DNA from: Polaribacter septentrionalilitoris
Lineage (GTDB): Bacteria > Bacteroidota > Bacteroidia > Flavobacteriales > Flavobacteriaceae
Assembly: GCF_009832745.1 (NCBI RefSeq)
Contig: NZ_VRMJ01000041.1
Span: 315,001 to 379,000 of the forward strand
Direction of reading: 5' to 3'
DNA: 64,000 nt
Shown here: one piece after another, positions 45,648-54,872 of the stretch
How positions within the stretch are numbered: position 1 is the first letter of the stretch
Layout: the number at the start of each line of letters is the position of its first letter
Position numbers and translations under genes: made by a program
Notes under the pieces: model-generated
Told to the model about the DNA's origin: nothing
Seen by the model: only the letters and a program-made list of their open reading frames with translations
Database searches by the model: none

Positions 45648-46541
45648 TTGGATACAAACAATCAACAATCAGTTAACTTAAATAAATTCATCAGTTCCAC
45701 AGGGATATGCTCTCGTAGAGAAGCTGAAAAATTGATTATTGAAGGACGAGTAACTATCAACGGAAAACCAACTCAATTAGGGAATAGAGTTTTTCAAAAT
45801 GATGTTGTTAAAGTTGATGGAAGACCATTAAAGCATAAACCTAAAACGTTATATATTGCCTTAAATAAACCTGTAGGAATTGTGTCTACTACAGATTCTA
45901 AAGAGCGAAATAACATTGTAAAAGCAGTAAATCATCCACAGCGTTTGTTTCCTATTGGGCGTTTAGATAAACCTTCAGAAGGATTAATTTTTTTGACAAA
46001 TGATGGGGATATCGTTAATAAAATTTTAAGAGCAGGAAATAATCACGAGAAAGAATATATCGTTGCTGTCAATAAAATTATTGATGATGACTTTATAAAA
46101 AAAATGAGTAATGGAATTCCGATTTTAGGAACTGTAACCAAAAAATGTAGGATCGAAAAAGTTTCTCAAAAAGTGTTTAAAATCATTTTAGTTCAAGGAT
46201 TAAATCGTCAGATTCGCAGAATGTGTGAGTATTTAGATTATGAAGTAACCAAACTAAAACGTACACGAATTATGAATGTTGAATTGGGCAATCTAAAACC
46301 TGGTGATTGGCGAGAGTTGACTGATGAAGAAATGAAGATCATCAATAAAATGATTGCAACATCATCAAAAACAGAGGAAGCTTCTGTGCTTAAAGAAAAA
46401 CAGAAAACTTCTAAACCAAAGAAAAAGTTTTCTGCTACTAAAAACGATTTTAACAAAAAAAGTGCAACTTTTCGAAAATCATCACCCAAAAACAAAAAGA
46501 AAAACAACAGCTTTTCATCCAAAAAGAAAAGACGTTATTGA
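45648..46541 (+). CDS. rluF: 23S rRNA pseudouridine synthase, RluF/RluB family
   Basis: 297 residues: N-terminal S4 RNA-binding domain ([21 protein letters not shown]), then the RsuA-type catalytic domain with the Asp in [19 protein letters not shown] and the [16 protein letters not shown] block characteristic of RluF. The last ~60 residues are a Lys/Ser-rich disordered tail common in Bacteroidota. TTG start; no ATG exists before the S4 domain in this frame. Confidence 0.9.
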   Translation: MDTNNQQSVNLNKFISSTGICSRREAEKLIIEGRVTINGKPTQLGNRVFQNDVVKVDGRPLKHKPKTLYIALNKPVGIVSTTDSKERNNIVKAVNHPQRLFPIGRLDKPSEGLIFLTNDGDIVNKILRAGNNHEKEYIVAVNKIIDDDFIKKMSNGIPILGTVTKKCRIEKVSQKVFKIILVQGLNRQIRRMCEYLDYEVTKLKRTRIMNVELGNLKPGDWRELTDEEMKIINKMIATSSKTEEASVLKEKQKTSKPKKKFSATKNDFNKKSATFRKSSPKNKKKNNSFSSKKKRRY

Positions 46542-46609
46542 TATTTGCCACTTTTGTTGAAGTTAAAAAGGTTTAAGAATCTTTTAATTTCTCACTTCTT
46601 AAATAGTAT

Positions 46610-46617
46610 TATCTTTG
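46610..46617 (+). promoter_or_regulatory. -7 promoter element of tgt, immediately upstream of the ATG
   Basis: TATCTTTG ends six bases before the tgt ATG at 46624, so the transcript start predicted from the usual spacing falls at or next to the start codon (leaderless mRNA). Confidence 0.6.
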
Positions 46618-46623
46618 CCAGCA

Positions 46624-47754
46624 ATGAAATTCGATTTAAAATCCACAGACCCAAAGAGTCAAGCTAGAGCAGGTGAAATTACAACAGATCATGGAGTTAT
46701 TGAAACTCCTATTTTTATGCCTGTAGGTACTGCAGGAACTGTAAAAGGCGTGCATCAAACAGAACTTAAGAATGAGGTGAACCCTGATATTATTTTAGGA
46801 AATACTTATCACTTGTATTTACGTCCTAAATTAGAAATTTTAGAAGCAGCAGGGGGTTTGCATAAATTTATGAATTGGGATAGAAATATCTTAACAGACT
46901 CTGGTGGTTATCAAGTATATTCTCTTTCAGGAAGAAGAAAAATTAACGAAGAAGGTGTAAAATTTAAAAGTCACATAGATGGTTCTATGCACTTTTTTAC
47001 TCCAGAAAACGTTATGGAGATTCAGCGTACAATAGGTGCAGATATTATTATGGCTTTTGATGAGTGTACACCTTATCCTTGTGATTATAATTATGCAAAA
47101 CGATCTATGCATATGACGCATAGGTGGTTGGATAGGTGTATGAATCATTTAGAAAATTTACCATTTAAATATGGTTTTGAGCAAACTTTTTTTCCAATTG
47201 TTCAAGGAAGTACTTATAAAGATTTAAGAAAACAATCTGCAGAATATATTGCCAATGCAGGTGCACAAGGAAATGCAATTGGTGGACTTTCAGTGGGTGA
47301 GCCAGCAGAAGAAATGTATGCAATGACAGAAGTGGTTACTGCTATTTTACCAGAAGACAAACCTCGATATTTAATGGGTGTTGGAACACCAGTAAATATT
47401 TTAGAAAACATAGCTCTAGGAATTGATATGTTTGATTGTGTAATGCCTACAAGAAATGCCAGAAACGGAATGTTGTTTACTGCTCATGGAAGCATCAACA
47501 TAAAAAATAAAAAGTGGGAAAAAGACTTTTCTGCCATTGATGACATGGGAATTACGTATGTAGACACCTTATACTCAAAAGCATATTTAAGACATTTGTT
47601 TGTTTCTAAAGAAATGTTGGGTAAACAGATTGCTTCTATTCATAATTTAGGATTTTATGTGTGGTTAACTCGAGAAGCTAGAAAGCATATTTTAGCAGGA
47701 GATTTTAGAGATTGGAAAGATAAAATGGTAAAACAAATGGACAAACGTTTATAA
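46624..47754 (+). CDS. tgt: tRNA-guanine transglycosylase
   Basis: 376 residues exchanging guanine-34 for a queuine precursor in tRNA-Asp, -Asn, -His and -Tyr. Catalytic and substrate motifs are present: ILTDSGGYQVYSLS, FDECTPYP, IGGLSVGEP and MFDCVMPTRNARNG. The zinc site normally CxCxxC-X25-H is changed: Gly309, Thr311 and Asp314 stand at the three Cys positions while His340 is kept with exact spacing. The frame runs on to a TTG at 46615, but that lies inside the promoter, so the ATG is chosen. Eleven bases before the LptF/G gene. Confidence 0.95.
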   Translation: MKFDLKSTDPKSQARAGEITTDHGVIETPIFMPVGTAGTVKGVHQTELKNEVNPDIILGNTYHLYLRPKLEILEAAGGLHKFMNWDRNILTDSGGYQVYSLSGRRKINEEGVKFKSHIDGSMHFFTPENVMEIQRTIGADIIMAFDECTPYPCDYNYAKRSMHMTHRWLDRCMNHLENLPFKYGFEQTFFPIVQGSTYKDLRKQSAEYIANAGAQGNAIGGLSVGEPAEEMYAMTEVVTAILPEDKPRYLMGVGTPVNILENIALGIDMFDCVMPTRNARNGMLFTAHGSINIKNKKWEKDFSAIDDMGITYVDTLYSKAYLRHLFVSKEMLGKQIASIHNLGFYVWLTREARKHILAGDFRDWKDKMVKQMDKRL

Positions 47755-47765
47755 AATAATCACTT

Positions 47766-48857
47766 TTGAAAATTATTGATAAGTACATATTAAAACGTTA
47801 TTTGGTAACATTCGTGTTTACTTTATTAATTTTGATACCCATTGCAATTGCAATTGATATATCAGAAAAAATTGATAATTTTTTAGAGTTTCCACAATTA
47901 ACTGCTGGTCAAATTATTGATGAATATTACATCAATTTCATCATTTATTATACCAATACTTTTATGCCTTTGGCATTATTTATTGCTGTAATTTTCTTTA
48001 CATCAAAATTGTCTAATAACACTGAAATAATTGCCATTACAAATGCAAAAATTTCTTTTACTCGATTATTATATCCTTATTTTATTGGTTCTACTTTAAT
48101 AATGATTCTTTCTTTAATTATGAATCATTTTGTAGTACCCAACAGTAGTGTAGAAAGAAAACAGTTTGAGAAAGAATATATACGAAGTAGAAGGCAAAAA
48201 CAAGAACTGAAAAATGTAAAAGAGTTTAGTCTTCAATTAACCGATAGTACATATATTTTTATTCAAAGGTTTGATACGGAAACAAATTCTGGATATTATT
48301 TTGCTTCTGAAGTTTATGATGGAATAAAGTTGAAGTCTAAATTCATGGCAGATGGAATTACTTACAATAAAAAAGATTCTGTTTTTACACTCAAAAACTG
48401 GAAAAAGAGAGTAATCTATGAAGATAGAGATAGTATCTTCTCAGGAATTAAAGTTGATACAGTTTTTAATTTTACACCAAGAGATTTAATTTATAAGTCC
48501 GCTTTTGCTCAAGAAATGCCTTCTAACGAGTTGATGGATTTTATTGATATTTCTAAAAAAAGAGGAGTAAAAAATTTGAATGCTTATCATGTAGAATTTC
48601 ATAAAAGAACAAGTTTACCAATAGCAACTTATATATTAACGGTAATAGCAGTAGCTTTATCCTTTAGGAAAAGAAGAGGAGGTACAGGTGTAAACTTAGC
48701 AATAGGAATAGGAATAATGTTTATTTATGTTTTTCTGATGAAAGTTTCTGAAGTACTTGGAGCTGTAGCTGGTGTTAATTCTTTTCTTTATGTTTGGATG
48801 CCCAATATCTTTTTTGGTTTATTAGCAGTTTATTTATATCTAAATGCAAGGAAATAA
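47766..48857 (+). CDS. LptF/LptG family lipopolysaccharide-export permease
   Basis: 363 residues: six membrane helices in two groups of three (about 13-35, 60-80, 95-120 and 280-360) around a periplasmic jellyroll domain (RQKQELKNVKEFSLQLTDSTYIF). The N-terminus KIIDKYILKRYLVTF is the standard LptF/G start, here with TTG as initiation codon. It forms the inner-membrane part of the LPS transporter with LptB. Overlaps the EamA gene by 14 bases. Confidence 0.92.
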   Translation: MKIIDKYILKRYLVTFVFTLLILIPIAIAIDISEKIDNFLEFPQLTAGQIIDEYYINFIIYYTNTFMPLALFIAVIFFTSKLSNNTEIIAITNAKISFTRLLYPYFIGSTLIMILSLIMNHFVVPNSSVERKQFEKEYIRSRRQKQELKNVKEFSLQLTDSTYIFIQRFDTETNSGYYFASEVYDGIKLKSKFMADGITYNKKDSVFTLKNWKKRVIYEDRDSIFSGIKVDTVFNFTPRDLIYKSAFAQEMPSNELMDFIDISKKRGVKNLNAYHVEFHKRTSLPIATYILTVIAVALSFRKRRGGTGVNLAIGIGIMFIYVFLMKVSEVLGAVAGVNSFLYVWMPNIFFGLLAVYLYLNARK

Positions 48858-49758
48858 TTTAAAACAATATTTTTTACTTCATTTTATTGTTTTTATATGG
48901 GGCTTCACAGCAATTTTAGGAGCTTTAATTTCAATTGAAGCCATTCCGTTAGTTTGGTTTAGAATGTCATTGGCATCCATTTTTATATTTGGATATTTAA
49001 TCATAAAAAAAAGAAATGTATCAATAGATGCAAAAGCCTTGTTTAAATTTATTTTTACAGGAATCATTATTGCATTGCACTGGATTTTTTTCTTTAAAGC
49101 AATCAAAGTTTCTAATGTTTCAGTGGCTCTAGTTACCATGAGTACAGGTGCTTTTTTTACATCGTTAATAGAACCTATATTTTTTAAAAGACGAATTAAG
49201 TCTTTAGAAATTATTCTAGGTTTGGTGGTGATTTTAGGACTGTATATTATTTTTAACTTCGAAAGTCAGTATAAATTAGGAATTTTTTATGCGTTAATTT
49301 CTTCTATGTTAAGTGCATTGTTTTCTGTTTTTAATGGATTATTTATAAAACGATACACAGCAAATACAATTTCCTTTTATCAACTACTTTTTGGAGCCTT
49401 ATTTATTACAGTTTATATATTGTTTACCAACGGATTTTCATCAGCATTTTTTGTTCTCCCAAAATCAGATTGGTTTTATTTGTTAATTTTAAGTAGTATT
49501 TGTACTGCATATGCTTTTATAGCTTCTGTTAATGTGATGAAATATTTATCACCATATACTGTAATGCTTACAATAAATTTAGAACCTGTTTATGCGATAG
49601 TTCTAGCGCTATTTATTTTTGGAGAAAAAGAAAAAATGAATCCTGAATTTTATTTAGGAGCTTGTATTGTTTTATTTGTAGTCTTGCTAAACGGAATCAT
49701 AAAAAATAAAAGTGCAATAAGAAAGAAATTTAGTAGTAAAACTGTTAGAAAAAAATAG
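48844..49758 (+). CDS. EamA/DMT-family transporter
   Basis: 304 residues with ten membrane segments in two EamA repeats (each ~140 residues; VWFRMSLASIFIFGYLII in repeat 1, INLEPVYAIVLALFIFGE in repeat 2). Substrate unknown; DMT members export amino acids or metabolites. ATG lies inside the LptF/G 3' end, indicating translational coupling. Confidence 0.9.
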   Translation: MQGNNLKQYFLLHFIVFIWGFTAILGALISIEAIPLVWFRMSLASIFIFGYLIIKKRNVSIDAKALFKFIFTGIIIALHWIFFFKAIKVSNVSVALVTMSTGAFFTSLIEPIFFKRRIKSLEIILGLVVILGLYIIFNFESQYKLGIFYALISSMLSALFSVFNGLFIKRYTANTISFYQLLFGALFITVYILFTNGFSSAFFVLPKSDWFYLLILSSICTAYAFIASVNVMKYLSPYTVMLTINLEPVYAIVLALFIFGEKEKMNPEFYLGACIVLFVVLLNGIIKNKSAIRKKFSSKTVRKK

Positions 49759-49789
49759 CCCTTTTTTTAAAAAACTATGAATTTTATAG

Positions 49790-49797
49790 TATGTTTG
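49790..49797 (+). promoter_or_regulatory. -7 promoter element of accA
   Basis: TATGTTTG, a full TAnnTTTG match, 34 bases before the accA ATG. Confidence 0.55.
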
Positions 49798-49831
49798 TTA
49801 ATCGAAACAATTAAAATCAGATCATTACAAT

Positions 49832-50785
49832 ATGGAATATTTAGATTTTGAAATGCCAATCAAAGATTTACAAGATCAATTAGGTAAATGTAAAATTATT
49901 GGAGAAGAGAGTGATGTTGATGTAACTGCTACTTGTAAAAAAATAGAAAGAAAACTTGCTAAGGCTAGAAAAGATATTTACAAAAATCTAACGCCTTGGC
50001 AGAGAGTTCAACTATCTAGACACCCAAACAGACCATATACTTTAGATTATATCAATGCTATTTGTGGTGATACTTTTATGGAATTACATGGTGATAGAAG
50101 TGTAAAAGATGATAAAGCCATGATTGGTGGCCTTGGTAAAATAGGAGATCAATCTTTTATGTTTATTGGACAACAAAAAGGATACAATACCAAAACTCGT
50201 CAGTTAAGAAATTTTGGAATGGCAAATCCTGAAGGATATAGAAAAGCCTTACGTTTAATGAAAATGGCAGAAAAATTTGGAATTCCTGTGGTTACTTTAT
50301 TAGACACTCCTGGTGCTTATCCTGGTATGGAAGCAGAAGAAAGAGGTCAAGGAGAAGCTATTGCAAGAAACATTTTTGAAATGACTCGTTTAAAAACTCC
50401 AATTATAACAGTTGTTATTGGTGAAGGAGCATCTGGAGGCGCATTAGGTATTGGAGTAGGTGATAAAGTGTATATGATGGAAAATACTTGGTATACTGTA
50501 ATTTCTCCAGAATCATGTTCATCTATTTTATGGAGAAGTTGGGAGTTTAAAGAACAAGCAGCTGAAGCACTAAAATTGACGGGTAAAGACATGAAAAAGT
50601 TAGAACTTATTGACGGAATAATCCAAGAACCTGTTGGTGGTGCTCATTCAGACAGAGAAGGAGCTTTTGAAGCAGTTAAAAATCAAATATTAGAAGCTTT
50701 TGAAGAATTAAAAGTGTTTAATGAGACAGATTTAGTTGCTAATAGAATGGACAAATATGCAAATATGGGGGTTTACAAAGAGTAA
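49832..50785 (+). CDS. accA: Acetyl-CoA carboxylase carboxyltransferase subunit alpha
   Basis: 317 residues. The crotonase-like core shows [48 protein letters not shown] (in part), [24 protein letters not shown] and [15 protein letters not shown]. It pairs with AccD to make malonyl-CoA. Length normal. Own promoter and a bidirectional terminator downstream. Confidence 0.98.
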   Translation: MEYLDFEMPIKDLQDQLGKCKIIGEESDVDVTATCKKIERKLAKARKDIYKNLTPWQRVQLSRHPNRPYTLDYINAICGDTFMELHGDRSVKDDKAMIGGLGKIGDQSFMFIGQQKGYNTKTRQLRNFGMANPEGYRKALRLMKMAEKFGIPVVTLLDTPGAYPGMEAEERGQGEAIARNIFEMTRLKTPIITVVIGEGASGGALGIGVGDKVYMMENTWYTVISPESCSSILWRSWEFKEQAAEALKLTGKDMKKLELIDGIIQEPVGGAHSDREGAFEAVKNQILEAFEELKVFNETDLVANRMDKYANMGVYKE

Positions 50786-50803
50786 ACATAAAATATAAAA
50801 TAT

Positions 50804-50839
50804 AAAAAAAGCGAAATCAATTTTGATTTCGCTTTTTTT
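50804..50839. terminator. Bidirectional terminator between accA and the TlpA-like gene
   Basis: A 17-bp stem, GCGAAATCAA / TTGATTTCGC extended by A/T-runs, with a two-base loop. Confidence 0.92.
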
Positions 50840-50854
50840 ATGAGGTATAAACTT

Positions 50855-51880
50855 TTAAATTTTCAAAGAACTTAACAATTCCTTTAACCTTGGATCTGAA
50901 GGTCTTGGAGCATTAGCATCAACAATATTTCCTTGAGGATCAATCAATATAAATCTTGGAATACCTGAGATTTGATATGCTTGTTGAAAACTGATATCTT
51001 GTCCTGCCCACAACTGAACTCCACTCAATTGTTTTTCTTTTACAAAATCTCTCCATTTCTTTTCAGCAGCATCCCAAGAACCACCACTTCTTCGAGATTC
51101 ATCTGTAGAAATACTTACAAACTCTATATTTTTATTGTGATAATCTTTTTCAAGTTGTTTTAAATAAGGAATTTGTTGAATACAAGGGCCACACCAAGTT
51201 GCCCAAACATCTATATAAATATATTTTCCTTTGAAAGAATCTAATGATTTTTTTCCGCCTTTAATATCTACATAACCCTCAAATTTAGGAGATGGATTTC
51301 CTTTTCCCATCACTTTGTTTTTCGCATATGTTTGATTTAAATAATCTAATACTTGTTGATTCTGTCTCGATACTAAACTAAGTAAAGAGCTATCTATATC
51401 ATTGTATGAAGATAAAATACTATCGTAAGATTTTTTTAAAGAATTTACTTTGTTTTTGAAAGCATCATCCTTTAATTGAAATATTTCAGCTGGATTTCCA
51501 ATTTTTTGAGCTTCTTCTAATTGAGCAATAATAAGGTTACTGTTAGATGCTCCATAACCAGAATAATCAAAACTAGTCATAAACTCATTGGCATCTCCAT
51601 TAATGGTAATAACAAATCCATTTTTTAAATATAAAGGAGCTCTTTTGGTTCTGCTAGTTTGAAAAGTATAAATATCAGATTTAGTTACTTTAAGAGTATC
51701 TTTAAAAGTACCATCTTCATTTATTGTAATTTTTTTTAAAACTCCAGACCTTCCTGTTATACTAATAATAGAATCCGTATTGTTTTCTAATTTCCCTGAT
51801 AGGGTTATGTAGTCTTTGGGGGTCTTCGTACAAGATGTTATAAGAATAACGAGTAATACTAAACTGCTAAATTTTTTCAT
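50855..51880 (-). CDS. TlpA-like thioredoxin-fold lipoprotein
   Basis: 341 residues. Signal with lipobox (VILITSC, Cys near residue 17) followed by a DUF4369-type beta domain (~25-120), a helical linker and a C-terminal AhpC/TSA-thioredoxin domain with WATWCGPCIQQIPYL and the cis-Pro loop ISGIPRFILIDPQG. It is probably a periplasmic disulfide reductase attached to a membrane. The frame is open 8 codons further upstream; the ATG at 51880 starts the signal peptide. Confidence 0.92.
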   Translation of the reverse strand: MKKFSSLVLLVILITSCTKTPKDYITLSGKLENNTDSIISITGRSGVLKKITINEDGTFKDTLKVTKSDIYTFQTSRTKRAPLYLKNGFVITINGDANEFMTSFDYSGYGASNSNLIIAQLEEAQKIGNPAEIFQLKDDAFKNKVNSLKKSYDSILSSYNDIDSSLLSLVSRQNQQVLDYLNQTYAKNKVMGKGNPSPKFEGYVDIKGGKKSLDSFKGKYIYIDVWATWCGPCIQQIPYLKQLEKDYHNKNIEFVSISTDESRRSGGSWDAAEKKWRDFVKEKQLSGVQLWAGQDISFQQAYQISGIPRFILIDPQGNIVDANAPRPSDPRLKELLSSLKI

Positions 51881-51901
51881 TCTTTGTTTTCTAAATTTCT
51901 G

Positions 51902-51909
51902 CAAATATA
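51902..51909 (-). promoter_or_regulatory. -7 promoter element of the TlpA-like gene
   Basis: Minus-strand TATATTTG, 21 bases before the ATG at 51880. Confidence 0.55.
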
Positions 51910-51991
51910 GAATATAAAGTATATTTTTTTTGTTAAAAACTGTTAGATATCTATTAATAATAAATTTGATAGGGTATGTAAATACTTATTT

Positions 51992-52025
51992 AAAAAGAAA
52001 AATCCCAAACGAAAGTTTGGGATTT
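51992..52025 (-). terminator. Rho-independent terminator of clpC
   Basis: AAATCCCAAAC-GAAA-GTTTGGGATTT (plus-strand view); minus-strand transcripts end in a U-rich tract. Confidence 0.85.
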
Positions 52026-52031
52026 ATAATA

Positions 52032-54602
52032 TTAAGATTCTGTTTCGCTTTCTGTTCTACTTTCAGGTTTCTTCTCACCTTTTTCAATTTTTATAGTGAG
52101 CTGATTTGTTTTTTCATCCAAATCCATGGTTATCGTATCACCTTCAGAGAGTTTAGAATTTACAATTTCTTCTGCTAAAGCATCTTCTATGTATTTCTGT
52201 ATTGCTCTTTTTAGTGGCCTTGCACCATATTTTTTATCAAAACCTTTGTCAGCTATATAATCTTTAGCACTTTCACTTAAATTAAGAGTATACCCTAAAT
52301 CTGAAATTCTTTGTAGTAATTTATCTAACTCAATATCAATAATAGAGTGAATGTCATTACGTTCTAAAGCATTAAAAACAATTACATCATCAATTCTATT
52401 TAAAAACTCAGGTGCAAAAGATTTTTTTAAAGCACCTTCAATTACAGATTTTGCATGTGCATCTGCTTGTTCTTTTTTAGATGCTGTACCAAAACCAACT
52501 CCACCACCAAAGTCTTTTAATTGGCGAGCACCAATATTAGATGTCATGATAATTATGGTATTTCTAAAATCTATTTTACGTCCTAAACTATCAGTAATAT
52601 GCCCATCATCTAGAATTTGTAACAACATATTAAACACATCTGGATGGGCTTTTTCAATCTCATCTAACAAAATTACTGAATATGGTTTTCTGCGAACTTT
52701 TTCTGTCAATTGACCACCTTCTTCATAACCTACATATCCTGGAGGAGCTCCAATTAATCGCGAAATGGCAAATTTTTCCATGTATTCACTCATATCAATT
52801 CTAATTAAAGAATCTTCAGAGTCAAATAGCTCACGTGCTAAAACCTTAGCTAGTTGTGTTTTACCAACTCCTGTTTGTCCTAAGAAAATGAAAGAACCAA
52901 TAGGCTTATTAGGGTCTTTTAATCCAACTCTATTACGTTGAATTGCTTTTACCACTTTAGTTACCGCTTCATCTTGACCAATTACTTTGCCTTTAATCAT
53001 GCTTGGTAATTCGTGCAAACGATGACTTTCTGCTTCAGCAACTCTATTTACAGGGATTCCTGTCATCATAGAAACTACTTCTGCAACATTGTCTTCTGTA
53101 ACAATTTCTCTGTTTAATTTAGAATCTTGTTCCCATTGATTTTGAGCTGAATTTAAAGCAGCTTCCATATTTTTTTCGTCATCACGTAATTTTGCAGCTT
53201 CCTCATATTTTTGTCCATTGACTGCTTTTGTTTTACGCTCACGAATCAACTCTAATTGAGCCTCTAACTCTAGGACTTGTTTAGGAACTACAATATTGGT
53301 AATGTGAATTCTAGAACCTGCCTCATCTAAAGCATCAATGGCTTTGTCTGGAAGGTACCTGTCAGTCATATATCTATTAGTTAGTTTTACGCAAGCTTCA
53401 ATCGCTTCGTCTGTAAAATCAACATTATGATGTTCCTCGTATTTAGGTTTGATATTATGTAAAATCTGAATGGTTTCTTCAACAGTGGTTGGATCTACAA
53501 TTACCTTTTGAAAACGACGTTCTAAAGCTCCATCTTTTTCGATATTTGTTCTAAATTCATCCAAAGTAGTTGCACCAATACATTGTATTTCTCCTCTTGC
53601 TAATGCAGGTTTTAACATGTTAGAAGCATCTAGAGAACCTGTAGCGCCACCAGCACCAACAATAGTATGAATTTCATCTATAAAAAGAATAATATCATCA
53701 TTCTTTTCCAATTCGTTCATTAGCGCTTTCATACGTTCTTCAAACTGTCCACGGTACTTTGTACCTGCAACTAAACTCGCTAGATCTAGAGAAACAATAC
53801 GCTTATCGAATAAAATACGAGACACTTTTCTGTCTACAATTCGTAACGCTAAACCCTCTGCAATGGCAGATTTACCAACTCCAGGTTCTCCAATTAACAT
53901 TGGATTATTTTTCTTCCTACGACTTAAAATTTGAGAAACACGCTCAATTTCTTTTTGACGCCCTACAACTGGATCTAACCTGCCTTTTTCAGCTAAATCA
54001 GTTAAATCACGTCCAAAATTATCTAAAACAGGAGTTTTTGATTTTTTTGCAGTTTTGCTTTTTTGAGGTTGATCAAAAGGGCTCGATTTGTCCGATGGAA
54101 ACTCATCATCAGAAGGTGTTTCTGCTATTGGGTTTGTAGGTAAGTCAGTATCAATATCATCTACATGCAATTGTTTATATAATGCTTTGGCTTCATCATA
54201 ATTTACATGATATTTTTGAATCAACTTTGTTGTTGGGTCGTTTTCGTTTCTAAGTACACATAATAATAAATGAGCTGTATCTATTGAATCACTTTGATAC
54301 AATTTTGCTTCTAAAAACGTAGTTTTTAATGCTTTTTCAGCTTGTCTTGTGAGACGTAAACTTGGTTTTTCTTTGCTTTCTGTAAAAGTAGGATTAGCAG
54401 GGTTTAATTGTTCTAATTTTTTTCGTAATAAAGTAAAATCAACATCAAAAGCTGTTAATATCTCTATTGCTTTTCCTTCTCCTTTTCTAATCAAACCTAA
54501 TAAAAGGTGTTCTGTTCCAATAAATTCATGCCCTAATCGTAGTGCTTCTTCTTTACTGAAAGTGATGACATCTCTTACTTTTGGTGAAAAATTATCGTCC
54601 AT
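52032..54602 (-). CDS. clpC: ATP-dependent Clp protease ATP-binding subunit ClpC
   Basis: 856-residue AAA+ unfoldase partnering ClpP. Clp-N double repeat ([20 protein letters not shown]), first AAA module with [13 protein letters not shown], a short middle domain with the UVR motif ([14 protein letters not shown]) that separates ClpC from ClpB, second AAA module with [12 protein letters not shown], and the C-terminal ClpB-D2-small domain. ClpP is not in the window. Divergent from gyrA. Confidence 0.96.
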   Translation of the reverse strand: MDDNFSPKVRDVITFSKEEALRLGHEFIGTEHLLLGLIRKGEGKAIEILTAFDVDFTLLRKKLEQLNPANPTFTESKEKPSLRLTRQAEKALKTTFLEAKLYQSDSIDTAHLLLCVLRNENDPTTKLIQKYHVNYDEAKALYKQLHVDDIDTDLPTNPIAETPSDDEFPSDKSSPFDQPQKSKTAKKSKTPVLDNFGRDLTDLAEKGRLDPVVGRQKEIERVSQILSRRKKNNPMLIGEPGVGKSAIAEGLALRIVDRKVSRILFDKRIVSLDLASLVAGTKYRGQFEERMKALMNELEKNDDIILFIDEIHTIVGAGGATGSLDASNMLKPALARGEIQCIGATTLDEFRTNIEKDGALERRFQKVIVDPTTVEETIQILHNIKPKYEEHHNVDFTDEAIEACVKLTNRYMTDRYLPDKAIDALDEAGSRIHITNIVVPKQVLELEAQLELIRERKTKAVNGQKYEEAAKLRDDEKNMEAALNSAQNQWEQDSKLNREIVTEDNVAEVVSMMTGIPVNRVAEAESHRLHELPSMIKGKVIGQDEAVTKVVKAIQRNRVGLKDPNKPIGSFIFLGQTGVGKTQLAKVLARELFDSEDSLIRIDMSEYMEKFAISRLIGAPPGYVGYEEGGQLTEKVRRKPYSVILLDEIEKAHPDVFNMLLQILDDGHITDSLGRKIDFRNTIIIMTSNIGARQLKDFGGGVGFGTASKKEQADAHAKSVIEGALKKSFAPEFLNRIDDVIVFNALERNDIHSIIDIELDKLLQRISDLGYTLNLSESAKDYIADKGFDKKYGARPLKRAIQKYIEDALAEEIVNSKLSEGDTITMDLDEKTNQLTIKIEKGEKKPESRTESETES

Positions 54603-54755
54603 ATTTCTTTCTATCTATTTGATGTATTGTAAAATTAGTCCTTTTTTTTGTGAATTAATTACAAAAAAGATGCCAATAGAAAAATACTGACACTTTGACT
54701 AGCCAACTAAGATATAAAATACTTGAAAATCAATTATATAAAAAGCTGTTAAAAA

Positions 54756-54775
54756 TTATCAAAAAATGTTGATAA
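54756..54775. promoter_or_regulatory. Inverted repeat in the clpC-gyrA intergenic region
   Basis: TTATCAA-AAAATG-TTGATAA with perfect 7-bp arms. Upstream of possible gyrA promoter elements (AATCTTTG 54799-54806; TATCTTG 54826-54832). The 270-base gap otherwise shows only a loose A/T hairpin near 54642-54668. Confidence 0.4.
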
Positions 54776-54872
54776 CTCTAATGAATTCAAGAGGCTTAAA
54801 TCTTTGTAAAAACGAGCAGAAATAGTATCTTGCCTTGTTTTAAAAAAATGAAATAATTTAACTAAATAATAT

